Shown here: positions 1-7,998 of the stretch, piece by piece
Numbering within the stretch: position 1 is the first letter of the stretch
How the letters are laid out: each line of letters opens with the position of its first letter
Assembly (NCBI GenBank): GCA_029862935.1
Contig: JAOTWK010000092.1
Coordinates: 1 to 10,123 of the forward strand
Source of the DNA: Gemmatimonadota bacterium
Lineage (GTDB): Bacteria; Gemmatimonadota; Gemmatimonadetes; Gemmatimonadales; GWC2-71-9
Length of the DNA: 10,123 nt
Direction of reading: 5' to 3'
Program-made: the position numbers and the translations under genes
Notes under the pieces: generated by a model
Databases searched by the model: none
The model's input: the letters and a program-made list of their open reading frames with translations, nothing else
What the model was told of the DNA's origin: nothing

Positions 1-348
1 GCCGCACGTGTCCTCGAAGACGAGACCGATCGCGAGTTGGTGACCGCAGCACTCCGCCTTCTCGCGGCCATCGGCCGTGAAGAGCACCTCCCCTTGGTTC
101 GCAAAGCCGCGAAGTCTGACGACTTCCTAGTCCGCGCTCAGGCAGCGACGGCGTTGGGCCACCTCGGGCAACGAGAGGACATGGCGTTTCTGCGTGACGC
201 CTGCGAGGACGATTCGCAGTGGGTTGCACTTCGTGCCGCTCGGGCACTCAGAGACGCGGGTGAGGTCGAGCGTCTCACCGAGCTGGCAGACTCTGACCGA
301 CCGCACGCCGTTCTCGCACTCCAAGTGCTGTCGGAACGAGGAAGCTGA
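1..348 (+). CDS. HEAT-repeat protein, C-terminal part (5' end outside window)
   Basis: The reading frame is open from the first base and ends at TGA 346-348, showing the last 115 residues. They form about three to four helical pairs of the PBS-lyase/HEAT type: repeated pattern of hydrophobic helix, short turn with Asp or Gly, then a helix such as VRAQAATALGHLG and WVALRAARALRDAGE. HEAT repeats make curved scaffolds for protein-protein contacts and have no catalytic activity of their own. The stop overlaps the start of the next gene as TGATG, so it is translated together with the glycosyltransferase and probably serves as an assembly or regulatory partner for it; this role is inference. Whether the missing N-terminal part carries membrane segments or another domain cannot be seen. 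Confidence 0.85.
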   Translation, partial: AARVLEDETDRELVTAALRLLAAIGREEHLPLVRKAAKSDDFLVRAQAATALGHLGQREDMAFLRDACEDDSQWVALRAARALRDAGEVERLTELADSDRPHAVLALQVLSERGS

Positions 349-1829
349 TGTTCGACGCTATCATTGTTCTGCTCTTTGCGTTCAACAGCGTCGTCCTGGT
401 GTATTTCGTGGTTCTCAACACCGCGTATCTGATCACCAGCTTCCTCGCGTTCCGTGACATCCGCCGTTACATCGGACGTCTGCAGTCGCTCGACATCTCG
501 GAGTTCTTGTCGTCGGAGGCGTCGCTTCCGGTCACCATCATTGCGCCGGGATACAACGAGGCTGCCACGTGTGTCGCGTCCGTACGCTCCCTGCTTACAC
601 TCGAGTACCCGCAGTACGAAATCATCTTCGTCAACGATGGGTCACGAGATGACTCGGTCGAGCGCCTCATGGAAGCGTTCGAGCTGGTACCGGGAGCACG
701 ACTCCCAACCGCCGTGATCCCGTCCGCCCGGATCTGGCAGATCTACCAGAGCAAGAAACACCCGAATCTGTGGGTGATCGACAAGGAGAACGGCGGCAAG
801 GCCGATGCGCTCAATGCAGGACTCAACCACTGCGTGACCCCCCTCTTTTGTGCGGTAGATGCGGACAGCTTGCTGGAGCGCGACGCGCTTTCGCGCGTCG
901 TGCGACCGTTTCTCGAGGATGCGCGGACCGTCGCGATCGGCGGCGTGATTCGCATTGCCAACGGGTGCGCGGTTGAGAACGGCGTCGTCACGAAGGTGGG
1001 GTTTCCGCGAAGCTTGTGGGCGCGGTACCAGGTGCTCGAGTATCTCCGGTCGTTCCTGGCGGGAAGAATGGGGTGGTCCGTGCTGGATGCCACGCTCATC
1101 ATTTCGGGGGCGTTCGGCGTCTTTCGCCGCTCGATTGTCGTCGAAGCGGGCGGGTATGCCACGAGCCGCACGTCCGGCGCCACCGTGGGAGAGGACATGG
1201 AGTTGGTCGTCCGGCTCCATCGGCATTGCCGAGAGCACAAGATCCCCTACAAGATCGCCTTCGTCCCCGATCCCGTCGCTTGGACCGAATGCCCCGAATC
1301 GCTCCGGACCCTCGCTCGGCAGCGCGACCGCTGGCAACGGGGAATGGCGGAGACGCTCATGCGCCATTTGCGGATGTTGTTCAACCCACGCTACGGCCGC
1401 GTGGGCATGCTTGCCTACCCGTACTTCTTTCTCCTCGAGACCTGGGGCGTGGTCATCGAAATCGCGGGCTATTTCGCGTTCATCGTGACGCTGATCCTCG
1501 GCATTGCCGCGCCATTGTACCTGCTCGGCTTCTTCATGGCGGCGTTTGCGTTCGGGATGGTCCTCTCGATCGCCGCCGTTGGTCTCGAAGAGCTCGGGTT
1601 CCGCCGGTATCCGCAGGTTTCCCATCTCGTGCATCTGTTCGGCTTGGCAGCGCTCGAGAACTTCGGGTACCGTCAGCTCATCTCCTTCTGGCGGCTCCAT
1701 GGCATGTACTCCGCTCTCCGCGGTGTCCAAGCATGGGGTGAGCAGGAGCGCAAGGGCTTCGCCGATGCCGCCGGCAATGTCCCGGTTCCCCAAACGGACT
1801 CGTCCAGCGAACTTTCACGCGATGGCTGA
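348..1829 (+). CDS. Membrane-bound family 2 glycosyltransferase (processive polysaccharide synthase type)
   Basis: A 493-residue inner-membrane GT2 enzyme expected to transfer sugars from a nucleotide-sugar donor to a growing glycan. Visible signatures: an N-terminal membrane segment (about residues 4-35); a GT-A domain opening with VTIIAPGYNE; donor-binding Asp97 in VNDGS; NGGKADALNAG (148-158); the metal-binding DAD (171-173); the catalytic-base motif GED (281-283); and QRDRW (325-329), the QxxRW signature of processive synthases such as cellulose, hyaluronan and poly-GlcNAc (PgaC) synthases. Two or more membrane helices follow (about 355-412). Length is normal for PgaC-like enzymes, but there is no PilZ domain, and the sugar and product cannot be deduced. 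The start is supported by GAGG at 338-341, six bases before ATG, and by overlap with the HEAT gene. Its own stop overlaps the hybrid kinase start by 8 bp. Specificity is unknown; the GT2 assignment is firm. Confidence 0.93.
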   Translation: MFDAIIVLLFAFNSVVLVYFVVLNTAYLITSFLAFRDIRRYIGRLQSLDISEFLSSEASLPVTIIAPGYNEAATCVASVRSLLTLEYPQYEIIFVNDGSRDDSVERLMEAFELVPGARLPTAVIPSARIWQIYQSKKHPNLWVIDKENGGKADALNAGLNHCVTPLFCAVDADSLLERDALSRVVRPFLEDARTVAIGGVIRIANGCAVENGVVTKVGFPRSLWARYQVLEYLRSFLAGRMGWSVLDATLIISGAFGVFRRSIVVEAGGYATSRTSGATVGEDMELVVRLHRHCREHKIPYKIAFVPDPVAWTECPESLRTLARQRDRWQRGMAETLMRHLRMLFNPRYGRVGMLAYPYFFLLETWGVVIEIAGYFAFIVTLILGIAAPLYLLGFFMAAFAFGMVLSIAAVGLEELGFRRYPQVSHLVHLFGLAALENFGYRQLISFWRLHGMYSALRGVQAWGEQERKGFADAAGNVPVPQTDSSSELSRDG

Positions 1830-3759
1830 CGACCCGACACGACTCGACGAGTGGGGGCTGATTGCGAAAGTCAGCCATGACCTCCGCACGCCCATGAACG
1901 GCATTCTCGGCCTGGCCGAGCTGCTCCAAGACTCCGGTCTGACCGCCGAGCAGCGACGTTCAGTCGAGCTGATCCAGATCTCTGCCGAGTCACTGCTCAC
2001 CATCACAAACGATCTCCTGGATTTCAGCAGGCTCCGGGGCGAACGCATCGAGCTCGAGCACATTCCGTTTGATCTCGTCGGACTGATCGATTCGACCACG
2101 CGGCTCCTCGGCGTCCGAGCGTTCGAACGGGGTATCGACATCAGCTACCAGGTGGCAGAAGATGTGCCGCGCACCGTGCGCGGTGACCCCAGCCGAATGC
2201 GTCAGATCCTCACCAATCTCATCGGCAACGCCGTCAAATTCACTCATGAGGGCGGCGTCTTCGTCTTGGTGACGCTCGACAAGATCAAGGGCGGCAAGGC
2301 AGCACTCCGGTTCATCGTTCGCGATACCGGTATCGGCATCCCCGCTGACAAGCTAGACGCAATTTTCGACGAATACGCACAGGTTGATGCCTCCACTTCA
2401 CGCAAATACGGTGGTACCGGGCTCGGTCTGTCTATTTCACGTCGGCTCGCCCGGATGATGGGTGGTGACGTCGAGGTGACCAGTGAAGTGGACAAGGGAA
2501 GCGAGTTCACATTCACGGCCATGCTCGAGCCGACCAAGGAGCCGCCGGGCGAGGCGCCGACAGACGTTACGCTGTCCGGTGCGCGCGCCTTGGTTGTGGA
2601 TGACAACCCAAACATTCGGGGGCTCGTCCAGGAAACATTGCAGTCGGCAGGTGTGCAAGTCGACGGCGCCGCTGGGGTGGAAGAAGGCATCCAGGCGCTC
2701 CAAACGGCAGCGGACGAAGGCACACCCTATCGATTACTCATCATGGATGCCTGGATCTCCCGCAAAGACGGCTACGAAATCGCCAAGACCGTTCGCGACG
2801 ACCCGGTCTTTGCCGATACGCACATCATGATGCTGACATCCGCCGGGCGACGCGGTGATGGCCAACGCTGCCGCGACGTCGGCATTCAGGCGTATCTGAC
2901 AAAGCCTGTTTCGGGCGATGAACTGCTCAGTGCCGTCGCTGTGATGCTCGGTGAAGTGACGACACGATCACTCACGCTCGTGACGCGACACTCACTCGAG
3001 GAAGCGCGACGGCGGCTGTACATCTTGCTGGCTGAAGACAACGTCGTCAACCAGCAAGTCGCCACGGCCGTGCTCCGAAAGCGTGGACACACCGTGGACA
3101 TCGTCGACAACGGTGCCGCGGCGGTGGAAGCCGTGACGCAGGCCGAATACGACGTCGTGCTCATGGACATCGAGATGCCGGAGATGGACGGTCTCGCTGC
3201 CACGGACGCCATTCGCAGCACACCAGAAGGGGAGACGCTCCCCATCATCGCGTTGACGGCGCACGCCATGGGTGGGGAGCGGGCACGGTACCGCGCGGCA
3301 GGCATGGACGATTGCCTCACCAAGCCGTTTCGCCCTCAGCAGCTCATTCAAATGGTCGAGCGCCTGGGCGCTGCCACGCTGGCAGCGACCGCTGTCGAAG
3401 ACCCGCCACCGCCGCCGCCACCGGTCAACCTGACCGAGTTTCGTCGTTCCATGCGCGAAGCCGGAATGGAGGAGACCGTCGAGACGATCCTCGGTGTCTT
3501 TCTCGAAGATGCGACCGAGCGCCTGACCGCACTCGAAGCCGCCGTGCAAGCAGCAGACGGTGACGCGGTCCGCATGGCAGCACATGCGTTCCGGTCTGCC
3601 GCTGCCACGGTGCGTGCCGGAAACCTCGCCGAGCTCCTGCATCAGGTCGAAGTCGCTGGCGAGGGGAGCGACATCGAGCACGCCGCCGAGTTGATGCCGC
3701 AGGTACGGGAGGAAAAGGCGGCCGTGGTCGACTTTCTCAATCAGACCGCCGTTTTGTAA
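1822..3759 (+). CDS. Cytoplasmic hybrid histidine kinase, HisKA-HATPase-REC-REC-HPt
   Basis: A 645-residue phosphorelay protein. Domains in order: HisKA with phospho-accepting His19 in SHDLRTP; HATPase_c with N-box Asn136, G1 box DTGIGIP (168-174) and G2 box GGTGLGLS (197-204); REC1 (about 255-375) with acidic pocket Asp260/261, acceptor Asp309, Thr339 and Lys361; REC2 (about 399-515) with Glu405/Asp406, acceptor Asp449, Thr479 and Lys501; a seven-proline linker (528-534); and HPt (about 536-640) with His588. No signal peptide, membrane segment, PAS or GAF domain precedes the H-box: only 18 residues do. ATG 1822 is chosen because the H-box follows at once; the in-frame upstream stretch overlaps the glycosyltransferase and is not protein-like. 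No Shine-Dalgarno is visible before 1822, and the 8-bp overlap implies translational coupling. REC1 lacks the usual MP after its acceptor Asp, and HPt has HAFRSA where HxLKGS is usual. The final target regulator is not in the window. Confidence 0.93.
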   Translation: MADDPTRLDEWGLIAKVSHDLRTPMNGILGLAELLQDSGLTAEQRRSVELIQISAESLLTITNDLLDFSRLRGERIELEHIPFDLVGLIDSTTRLLGVRAFERGIDISYQVAEDVPRTVRGDPSRMRQILTNLIGNAVKFTHEGGVFVLVTLDKIKGGKAALRFIVRDTGIGIPADKLDAIFDEYAQVDASTSRKYGGTGLGLSISRRLARMMGGDVEVTSEVDKGSEFTFTAMLEPTKEPPGEAPTDVTLSGARALVVDDNPNIRGLVQETLQSAGVQVDGAAGVEEGIQALQTAADEGTPYRLLIMDAWISRKDGYEIAKTVRDDPVFADTHIMMLTSAGRRGDGQRCRDVGIQAYLTKPVSGDELLSAVAVMLGEVTTRSLTLVTRHSLEEARRRLYILLAEDNVVNQQVATAVLRKRGHTVDIVDNGAAAVEAVTQAEYDVVLMDIEMPEMDGLAATDAIRSTPEGETLPIIALTAHAMGGERARYRAAGMDDCLTKPFRPQQLIQMVERLGAATLAATAVEDPPPPPPPVNLTEFRRSMREAGMEETVETILGVFLEDATERLTALEAAVQAADGDAVRMAAHAFRSAAATVRAGNLAELLHQVEVAGEGSDIEHAAELMPQVREEKAAVVDFLNQTAVL

Positions 3760-3776
3760 GATCCTCGCTACGCTGC

Positions 3777-4619
3777 TTACGCGGCGTTCGAGCTTGGCTG
3801 CAAGAGATGCACGTCCCGCTGCGGGAACGGGATCGAGCACCCCGCCGCCTCCAGATTCTCTTTTAGCCGACGAGTGAGGTCGAACCTGAGCGGCCAATAA
3901 TTCTCGCGTTTGCACCACGGCCGGACGACAATGTTCACCGACGAGTCGCCCAGTTCGCTGACGGCGATCGTCACAGGTGGATCGGTGAGGATTCGCTCGT
4001 CTGCTTGCAGGGTTTGCTCGATCGTGCGGAACGCCAGTCCAATGTCATCGTCGTACGCAATACCGACGATGAGGTCGACCCGACGGGTGGGTTGCGCTGC
4101 AAAGTTCTTGATCGTCGCGCCCCATACCGCCGAGTTGGGTATCACGATACGGACGTTGTCCGGTGTGTTGAGCTGCGTTGTGAACACCGTGATTGCTTCT
4201 ACCGTGCCAGCCACACTGGCCGCTTCGACGAAGTCACCGACCCGAAAGGGCCGAAACACCAACAGCATGACGCCAGACGCGAAGTTGCCGAGCGTGCCCT
4301 GCATCGCGAGTCCCACGGCGAGCCCGGCTGCACCCAACACGGCAATGATCGATGCCGTCTGAATGCCGATCATACCAAGAACCGCAATCAGCACGAACGC
4401 GAGCAGGAGGTAATACACGAGCCCGGTGGCGAACGGAACGAGCGTGTCGTCAACACTGCTCCGATGCATCAGCTTACGCATCGCTCGCCGCGCCCAGCCC
4501 GCAACGATCCGACCGACGAGAAACACTGCGATCGCGCCGATGAGCTTGATTCCCCACGCCGCGCTCAGATCGATCGCTTGCGACAGAATCGCTTGGAAAT
4601 CGAATACGGATTCGTTCAT
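3777..4619 (-). CDS. mscS: Small-conductance mechanosensitive channel, MscS family
   Basis: A 280-residue inner-membrane channel that opens under membrane tension to release solutes during hypo-osmotic shock. Length is close to E. coli MscS (286). Three membrane helices are visible: about 20-41, 65-85 and the pore-lining TM3 at 89-125, which carries the diagnostic Ala/Gly-rich LGAAGLAVGLAMQG run followed by FRPFRVGDFVE at the start of the beta domain. PNSAVWGATIKNF (161-173) and the C-terminal alpha/beta domain complete the family fold. The start at 4619 is chosen because GAGGGG (4626-4631) lies six bases upstream and the product begins like other MscS proteins; a longer in-frame start at 4709 would add 30 unlikely residues. 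It converges on the hybrid kinase with 17 bp between stops, and lies 164 bp downstream of the PAS kinase on the same strand, so it may be read from that unit or from its own promoter. Confidence 0.94.
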   Translation of the reverse strand: MNESVFDFQAILSQAIDLSAAWGIKLIGAIAVFLVGRIVAGWARRAMRKLMHRSSVDDTLVPFATGLVYYLLLAFVLIAVLGMIGIQTASIIAVLGAAGLAVGLAMQGTLGNFASGVMLLVFRPFRVGDFVEAASVAGTVEAITVFTTQLNTPDNVRIVIPNSAVWGATIKNFAAQPTRRVDLIVGIAYDDDIGLAFRTIEQTLQADERILTDPPVTIAVSELGDSSVNIVVRPWCKRENYWPLRFDLTRRLKENLEAAGCSIPFPQRDVHLLQPSSNAA

Positions 4620-4625
4620 GGCAGG

Positions 4626-4631
4626 CCCCTC
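4626..4631 (-). promoter_or_regulatory. Ribosome binding site of mscS
   Basis: Read on the minus strand, GAGGGG lies six bases before ATG 4619. It decides between this start and the longer in-frame start at 4709, which has no comparable site. Confidence 0.7.
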
Positions 4632-4691
4632 TTGGATCGGAAGACGTTGTAAGCGGTGGGGTGAGGCAATAAGGTAATCGCGTCGTACAGG

Positions 4692-4705
4692 AGCGGGAGC
4701 CCGCT
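4692..4705. repeat. Short inverted repeat, 6-bp arms
   Basis: AGCGGG and CCCGCT flank a 2-bp centre. It lies between the PAS kinase and mscS, next to a longer inverted repeat at 4714-4743. The two-base loop makes a stable RNA hairpin of full stem length unlikely, so a protein-binding operator is as plausible as a transcript structure. Function is not shown. Confidence 0.45.
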
Positions 4706-4713
4706 TCACGACG

Positions 4714-4743
4714 GTGACGTGGACGGTCCCGCGTCCACGTCAC
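4714..4743. terminator. 12-bp perfect inverted repeat, possible terminator or attenuator of the PAS kinase
   Basis: The arms GTGACGTGGACG and CGTCCACGTCAC are perfectly complementary around a 6-base loop (4726-4731). It lies 41 bases past the stop of the PAS kinase (minus strand) and about 95 bases before mscS. No T-run follows on either strand, so it is not a classical intrinsic terminator; it could be a U-tract-less terminator, an RNA processing or stabilising stem between kinase and mscS messages, or an operator for a dimeric regulator of mscS. A weaker stem, GCTGAG/CTCAGC at 4770-4788, spans the kinase stop codon just before it. Confidence 0.5.
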
Positions 4744-4783
4744 AACAGCACCCCCAAACGGCTGTCTCTGCTGAGCGCAGGAC

Positions 4784-7700
4784 TCAGCTCGAAACGGGTT
4801 CGTCCTCGATTGGGACCCAGGCGGTCACGACCGTCCCCCCATGTGCGCCATTCGCGAACGTCACCCGCCCGCCAAGGGCCCCTACCCGCTCCCGCATCCC
4901 GATCAGCCCAAGCGATGTTCCGCTATCGAGCTCGTTGCCGCGCATCCCCTTGCCGTTGTCCGCAATGGAGACAACCACCGTGCCTTCGTCCACGCGAAGA
5001 CGGATATCCACTTTGCTTGCTTCGGCGTGGCGCACGACGTTCGTCAGTGCCTCCTGCACGATTCGGAACAACGCCGTTGCACGCTCGCGATCCAACACCG
5101 TATCGCTGAGTGCGGTTTCCAGAACAACCTGCAAGTTGGTTCGACGCTCGACATCGTGCGCCAACCACTCCATCGCCGCGTCCAATCCCAAATCGTCGAG
5201 CACTGACGGCCGCAGTCTCGCCGACAGGTCACGCACCGACTCGATTGTACTGTCGATCAGGTTCTGCAATGCATCCGCGCGGACGTGGGCCCGCTTCCAG
5301 GTCCGCGGGAGCCTCCCAATCAGCCACGAGAGATCCATCTTGATACCCGTCAGCGCCTGACCGAGCTCGTCATGAATCTCGCGAGCAATGGCTGTGCGCT
5401 CCTCCTCCCGCACGTCCTGTAACCGTGCCGCAAGGCGCCGCAGTTGTCCTCGCGAGCGGCGCACAGCATCCTCGGTAGCGCGTCGCTCGGTGACGTCGAG
5501 CTGGATACCGAACATGGACGAGGGTTCGCCGTGCTCGTCGAATCGGAGCCGTCCCACATCGTTGATCCAACGAACGGTGCCGTCTGGACGGACAATGCGA
5601 AGCTCGAGGTTGAGATTCTCTCGGCGCTCCAACGCCTCAGCCACTGAGATCTCTACTGCCTCCCGATCGTCTGGGTGCACGGCATTAAACCACATTTGGT
5701 AGCTCGGCGGTCCAACGCTCGGATCAAGACCGAGGACACGGTAGTTTTCGTCAGACCAGCTGACCTCGCCGGTTGCAATGTTCCATTCCCACGCACCAGC
5801 CTCTGCCGCAACCAAAGCCTGCCGCAGGCGTTCCTCCCGGTTCTGTAACGCGTCTTCAGCACGCTTGCGCTCAGTGATGTCGGTCATGGCTCCGATCCAG
5901 TACGGCGTCTCGCCATCGACATCGGTCACCAATGTGGCGCTGAGCTCGGTCCACACTACTGAGCCGTCGGCGTGGATATACCGTTTCTCAACGGAGAAGG
6001 TCGACTGTTGCCCCGCGAGCGCTGATTCGAGGTTCGCTTCGTCAGCGGCACGATCGTCGGGATGCGTCACGTCAGAAAGCAACATCGTTTTCAACTGATC
6101 GTCGGTATAACCGAGCAGATCGCAGAAACGCCGATTCGCGCCTAGGAACCTCCCATCCGGCTCTGCCTGCACCATGCTGATCGCCGCCTGCTCATAGAGT
6201 GCCCTAAATCGTGCCTCGCTGGTCTGCAGCGCCCGCTCGGCACGCGCACGAGCGGAAATGTCTTGTACGATGGCGAGCGCGCATTGCTGTCCCTTGACCG
6301 TCACCATGTTGACACTCAGGAGGGCTTCGTAGAAGCCACCGTCTTTGCGCTTGAACTTCACCTCCTCGTCTCGGACGAATCCTTGTCCTTCCAGAAGTGC
6401 TCTTACGCGGACGATGTCGTCAGGGTCGTAGTAGAGATCATCAACCTTGGTCGACGGAGTGATGTCACTCCGCACAAAGCCACCCGGCTCGAGGATGGCA
6501 TCATTGAATGCGAGAATGCGCCCGCCCAGCTCGGCAAAGCCCATCCCGACCGGTGATGCCTCAAACAGCATTCGGTACTTGTCTTCGCTTTCCCGTAGTG
6601 CCTCCTCGGCACGCCACAGTTCGGTCACGTCTTGGGCGAACCCCACCATCTCGACTACCGAACCGGCAGCGTTCTCCACCGACTCCCCTCGTACGTGGAT
6701 CACGCCAGTCGTTCCGTCCGGTCGAACGACCCGGTGGTGGATGTCGAGTGGCACTCCTCGCTCCACGACCGCGGCCACTGCCTGATCCACCATCTCGACG
6801 TCTTCCGGATGGAAGTGCTTCTTGAAGCCCTCCAACGACGGGGAATCGTCTCCCACGCCGTACATGCGACGGAATTCGTCGGACCACTCAACGGTGTTGT
6901 CCTCGACATTCCACTCAAAACTGCCTGTCTTCGCAATGCGCTGCGCCTCAGCAAGTTGGTGTCGGCTTTGTGCGAGGCGCTCCTGTGCCGCTCGCTGCTC
7001 GGTGATGTCGGTGATGGTTCCCACGAGGCGCACGGCGTGCGGCGCTCGCAACTCAGAAGCCTCTCCGCGTCCGGCCACCCACCGTACAGAGCCATCCGGT
7101 CGTCGAATACGGTGATCCATGGCGAAGGGCACGTTCTCCTCAATGGTGGCACGGAGGGCCCGCTCAACCGTCGCCCGGTCGTCCTCGTGAACGAGATCGA
7201 GATACGAGGAGTGGGAGCCGTCCAGGCTGGTGCGCCGGCGTCCTGTGATGGCATCCACGTTGTCCGACCAAAGGACACGGTTGCCGTCCACGTCCCATTC
7301 CCACGTGCCAACCTGGCCAGCTTCCAATGCTAGCCTGAGACGAGCTGCCGTCGTGCGCCGCTCCTCATCCGCCAGAAGACCGATATGCATGAACAGCGCG
7401 ACGCCGGCCAAGCCGCCGGTAACTGTGACCCAGCGTTGCATCAACGTCGGGGTGTGCGTGGACAGAATTTGTGCACTCTCAGCCCATACGAGACCCGCAG
7501 CAGCCAGCACACTGAGCAATGCGGCGGCCACGGCCTCCCGCCGACCAAGGAAGAACCCTGCCATCAGCACGACGATTGGGTAGCCGACTAGCGACGGCGC
7601 TCCGATTCCCCCGTCGATAGCCGCCAGGAAGGTCACCACTAACCATATGAGCGCCGCAAAACCGACGCTCACCACCAAGATCTGGCCCGACCGAACGAGA

Positions 7701-7918
7701 TACAACCCGATCACCGCGCCCAGCATCATCAGACCCTGCAGCAGTAGGATTGCCTGTGGCATCGGTGTAACCAAGGCCGTCAGCACCATCACCGGCACCA
7801 GGATGAGGAACGAGCCGCCGAGGATCCACTGGAGCATCCGCGCCGTGCGTTGGCGCTCGGGATCGTCGAAGACTGGTGCGCTGAACAACCACGTAAGCGG
7901 CTTCCAGAAATGCGTCAT
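4784..7918 (-). CDS. Membrane-anchored sensor histidine kinase with five PAS domains (NarL/DegS type, HisKA_3)
   Basis: A 1044-residue sensor kinase. About six hydrophobic helices fill residues 28-185. Five PAS units follow, starting near residues 193, 320, 440, 561 and 689, each ending in the usual DIT/DVT-E-R linker (for example GTITDITEQRAA and GAMTDITERKRA). PAS1, 2 and 5 share a G-(T/S/A)-(W/F)-EW start and an RPDG motif, marking them as PAS_3-type copies. The transmitter is HisKA_3, with phospho-accepting His849 in REIHDELGQALTG, then an HATPase with EALTNVVRHA (N-box) and DNGKGM (G1). Such kinases phosphorylate LuxR-type response regulators; none is encoded in the window. ATG 7918 is chosen because GAGG (7925-7928) stands six bases before it; an in-frame TTG at 7930 would overlap that site. 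The gene follows the small protein gene by 80 bp and probably shares its transcript. The signal sensed is unknown: no heme- or flavin-binding residue pattern can be assigned by eye. Confidence 0.93.
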   Translation of the reverse strand: MTHFWKPLTWLFSAPVFDDPERQRTARMLQWILGGSFLILVPVMVLTALVTPMPQAILLLQGLMMLGAVIGLYLVRSGQILVVSVGFAALIWLVVTFLAAIDGGIGAPSLVGYPIVVLMAGFFLGRREAVAAALLSVLAAAGLVWAESAQILSTHTPTLMQRWVTVTGGLAGVALFMHIGLLADEERRTTAARLRLALEAGQVGTWEWDVDGNRVLWSDNVDAITGRRRTSLDGSHSSYLDLVHEDDRATVERALRATIEENVPFAMDHRIRRPDGSVRWVAGRGEASELRAPHAVRLVGTITDITEQRAAQERLAQSRHQLAEAQRIAKTGSFEWNVEDNTVEWSDEFRRMYGVGDDSPSLEGFKKHFHPEDVEMVDQAVAAVVERGVPLDIHHRVVRPDGTTGVIHVRGESVENAAGSVVEMVGFAQDVTELWRAEEALRESEDKYRMLFEASPVGMGFAELGGRILAFNDAILEPGGFVRSDITPSTKVDDLYYDPDDIVRVRALLEGQGFVRDEEVKFKRKDGGFYEALLSVNMVTVKGQQCALAIVQDISARARAERALQTSEARFRALYEQAAISMVQAEPDGRFLGANRRFCDLLGYTDDQLKTMLLSDVTHPDDRAADEANLESALAGQQSTFSVEKRYIHADGSVVWTELSATLVTDVDGETPYWIGAMTDITERKRAEDALQNREERLRQALVAAEAGAWEWNIATGEVSWSDENYRVLGLDPSVGPPSYQMWFNAVHPDDREAVEISVAEALERRENLNLELRIVRPDGTVRWINDVGRLRFDEHGEPSSMFGIQLDVTERRATEDAVRRSRGQLRRLAARLQDVREEERTAIAREIHDELGQALTGIKMDLSWLIGRLPRTWKRAHVRADALQNLIDSTIESVRDLSARLRPSVLDDLGLDAAMEWLAHDVERRTNLQVVLETALSDTVLDRERATALFRIVQEALTNVVRHAEASKVDIRLRVDEGTVVVSIADNGKGMRGNELDSGTSLGLIGMRERVGALGGRVTFANGAHGGTVVTAWVPIEDEPVSS

Positions 7919-7924
7919 GGTTGA

Positions 7925-7928
7925 CCTC
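7925..7928 (-). promoter_or_regulatory. Ribosome binding site of the PAS kinase
   Basis: Minus-strand GAGG lies six bases before ATG 7918. It fixes that start over the TTG at 7930, whose codon overlaps the site. Confidence 0.65.
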
Positions 7929-7998
7929 AATCCTCGTGCGATCTTTCACTCATTGTCGGGAAATGACCTGCCTGGGAGGCCTGTGCTCAAACACGTCG

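Noticed and set aside
642..1793. 383-codon open frame on the minus strand opposite the glycosyltransferase
   Set aside because: It is fully antisense to a gene with clear GT2 motifs, its translation is low-complexity and charged without any domain, and long antisense frames are expected in high-GC coding DNA.
1504..1821. N-terminal extension of the hybrid kinase upstream of ATG 1822
   Set aside because: The in-frame stretch overlaps the glycosyltransferase C-terminus and gives a Ser/Arg/Pro-rich translation typical of an out-of-frame reading; the overlap start at 1822 places the H-box normally.
3402..3425. CCG/CCA-rich stretch as a possible tandem DNA repeat
   Set aside because: It encodes the seven-proline linker between REC2 and HPt in frame, which explains the base pattern.
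3756..3780. GTAAG/CTTAC pair between the convergent stops as a bidirectional terminator
   Set aside because: Only five base pairs around a 15-base loop and no T-run on either strand, so it is too weak to call.
2992..3918. 308-codon minus-strand frame across the end of the hybrid kinase and of mscS
   Set aside because: It overlaps two well-supported genes and encodes no recognisable domain, so it is a shadow frame.
4620..4713. Sigma-70-like promoter for mscS (TTATTG ... TACAAC on the minus strand)
   Set aside because: The spacer is about 15 bases and the -35 match is poor, so it cannot be told from chance.
6632..7333. 233-codon plus-strand frame inside the PAS kinase
   Set aside because: It is antisense to intact PAS domains, and its protein is not family-like.
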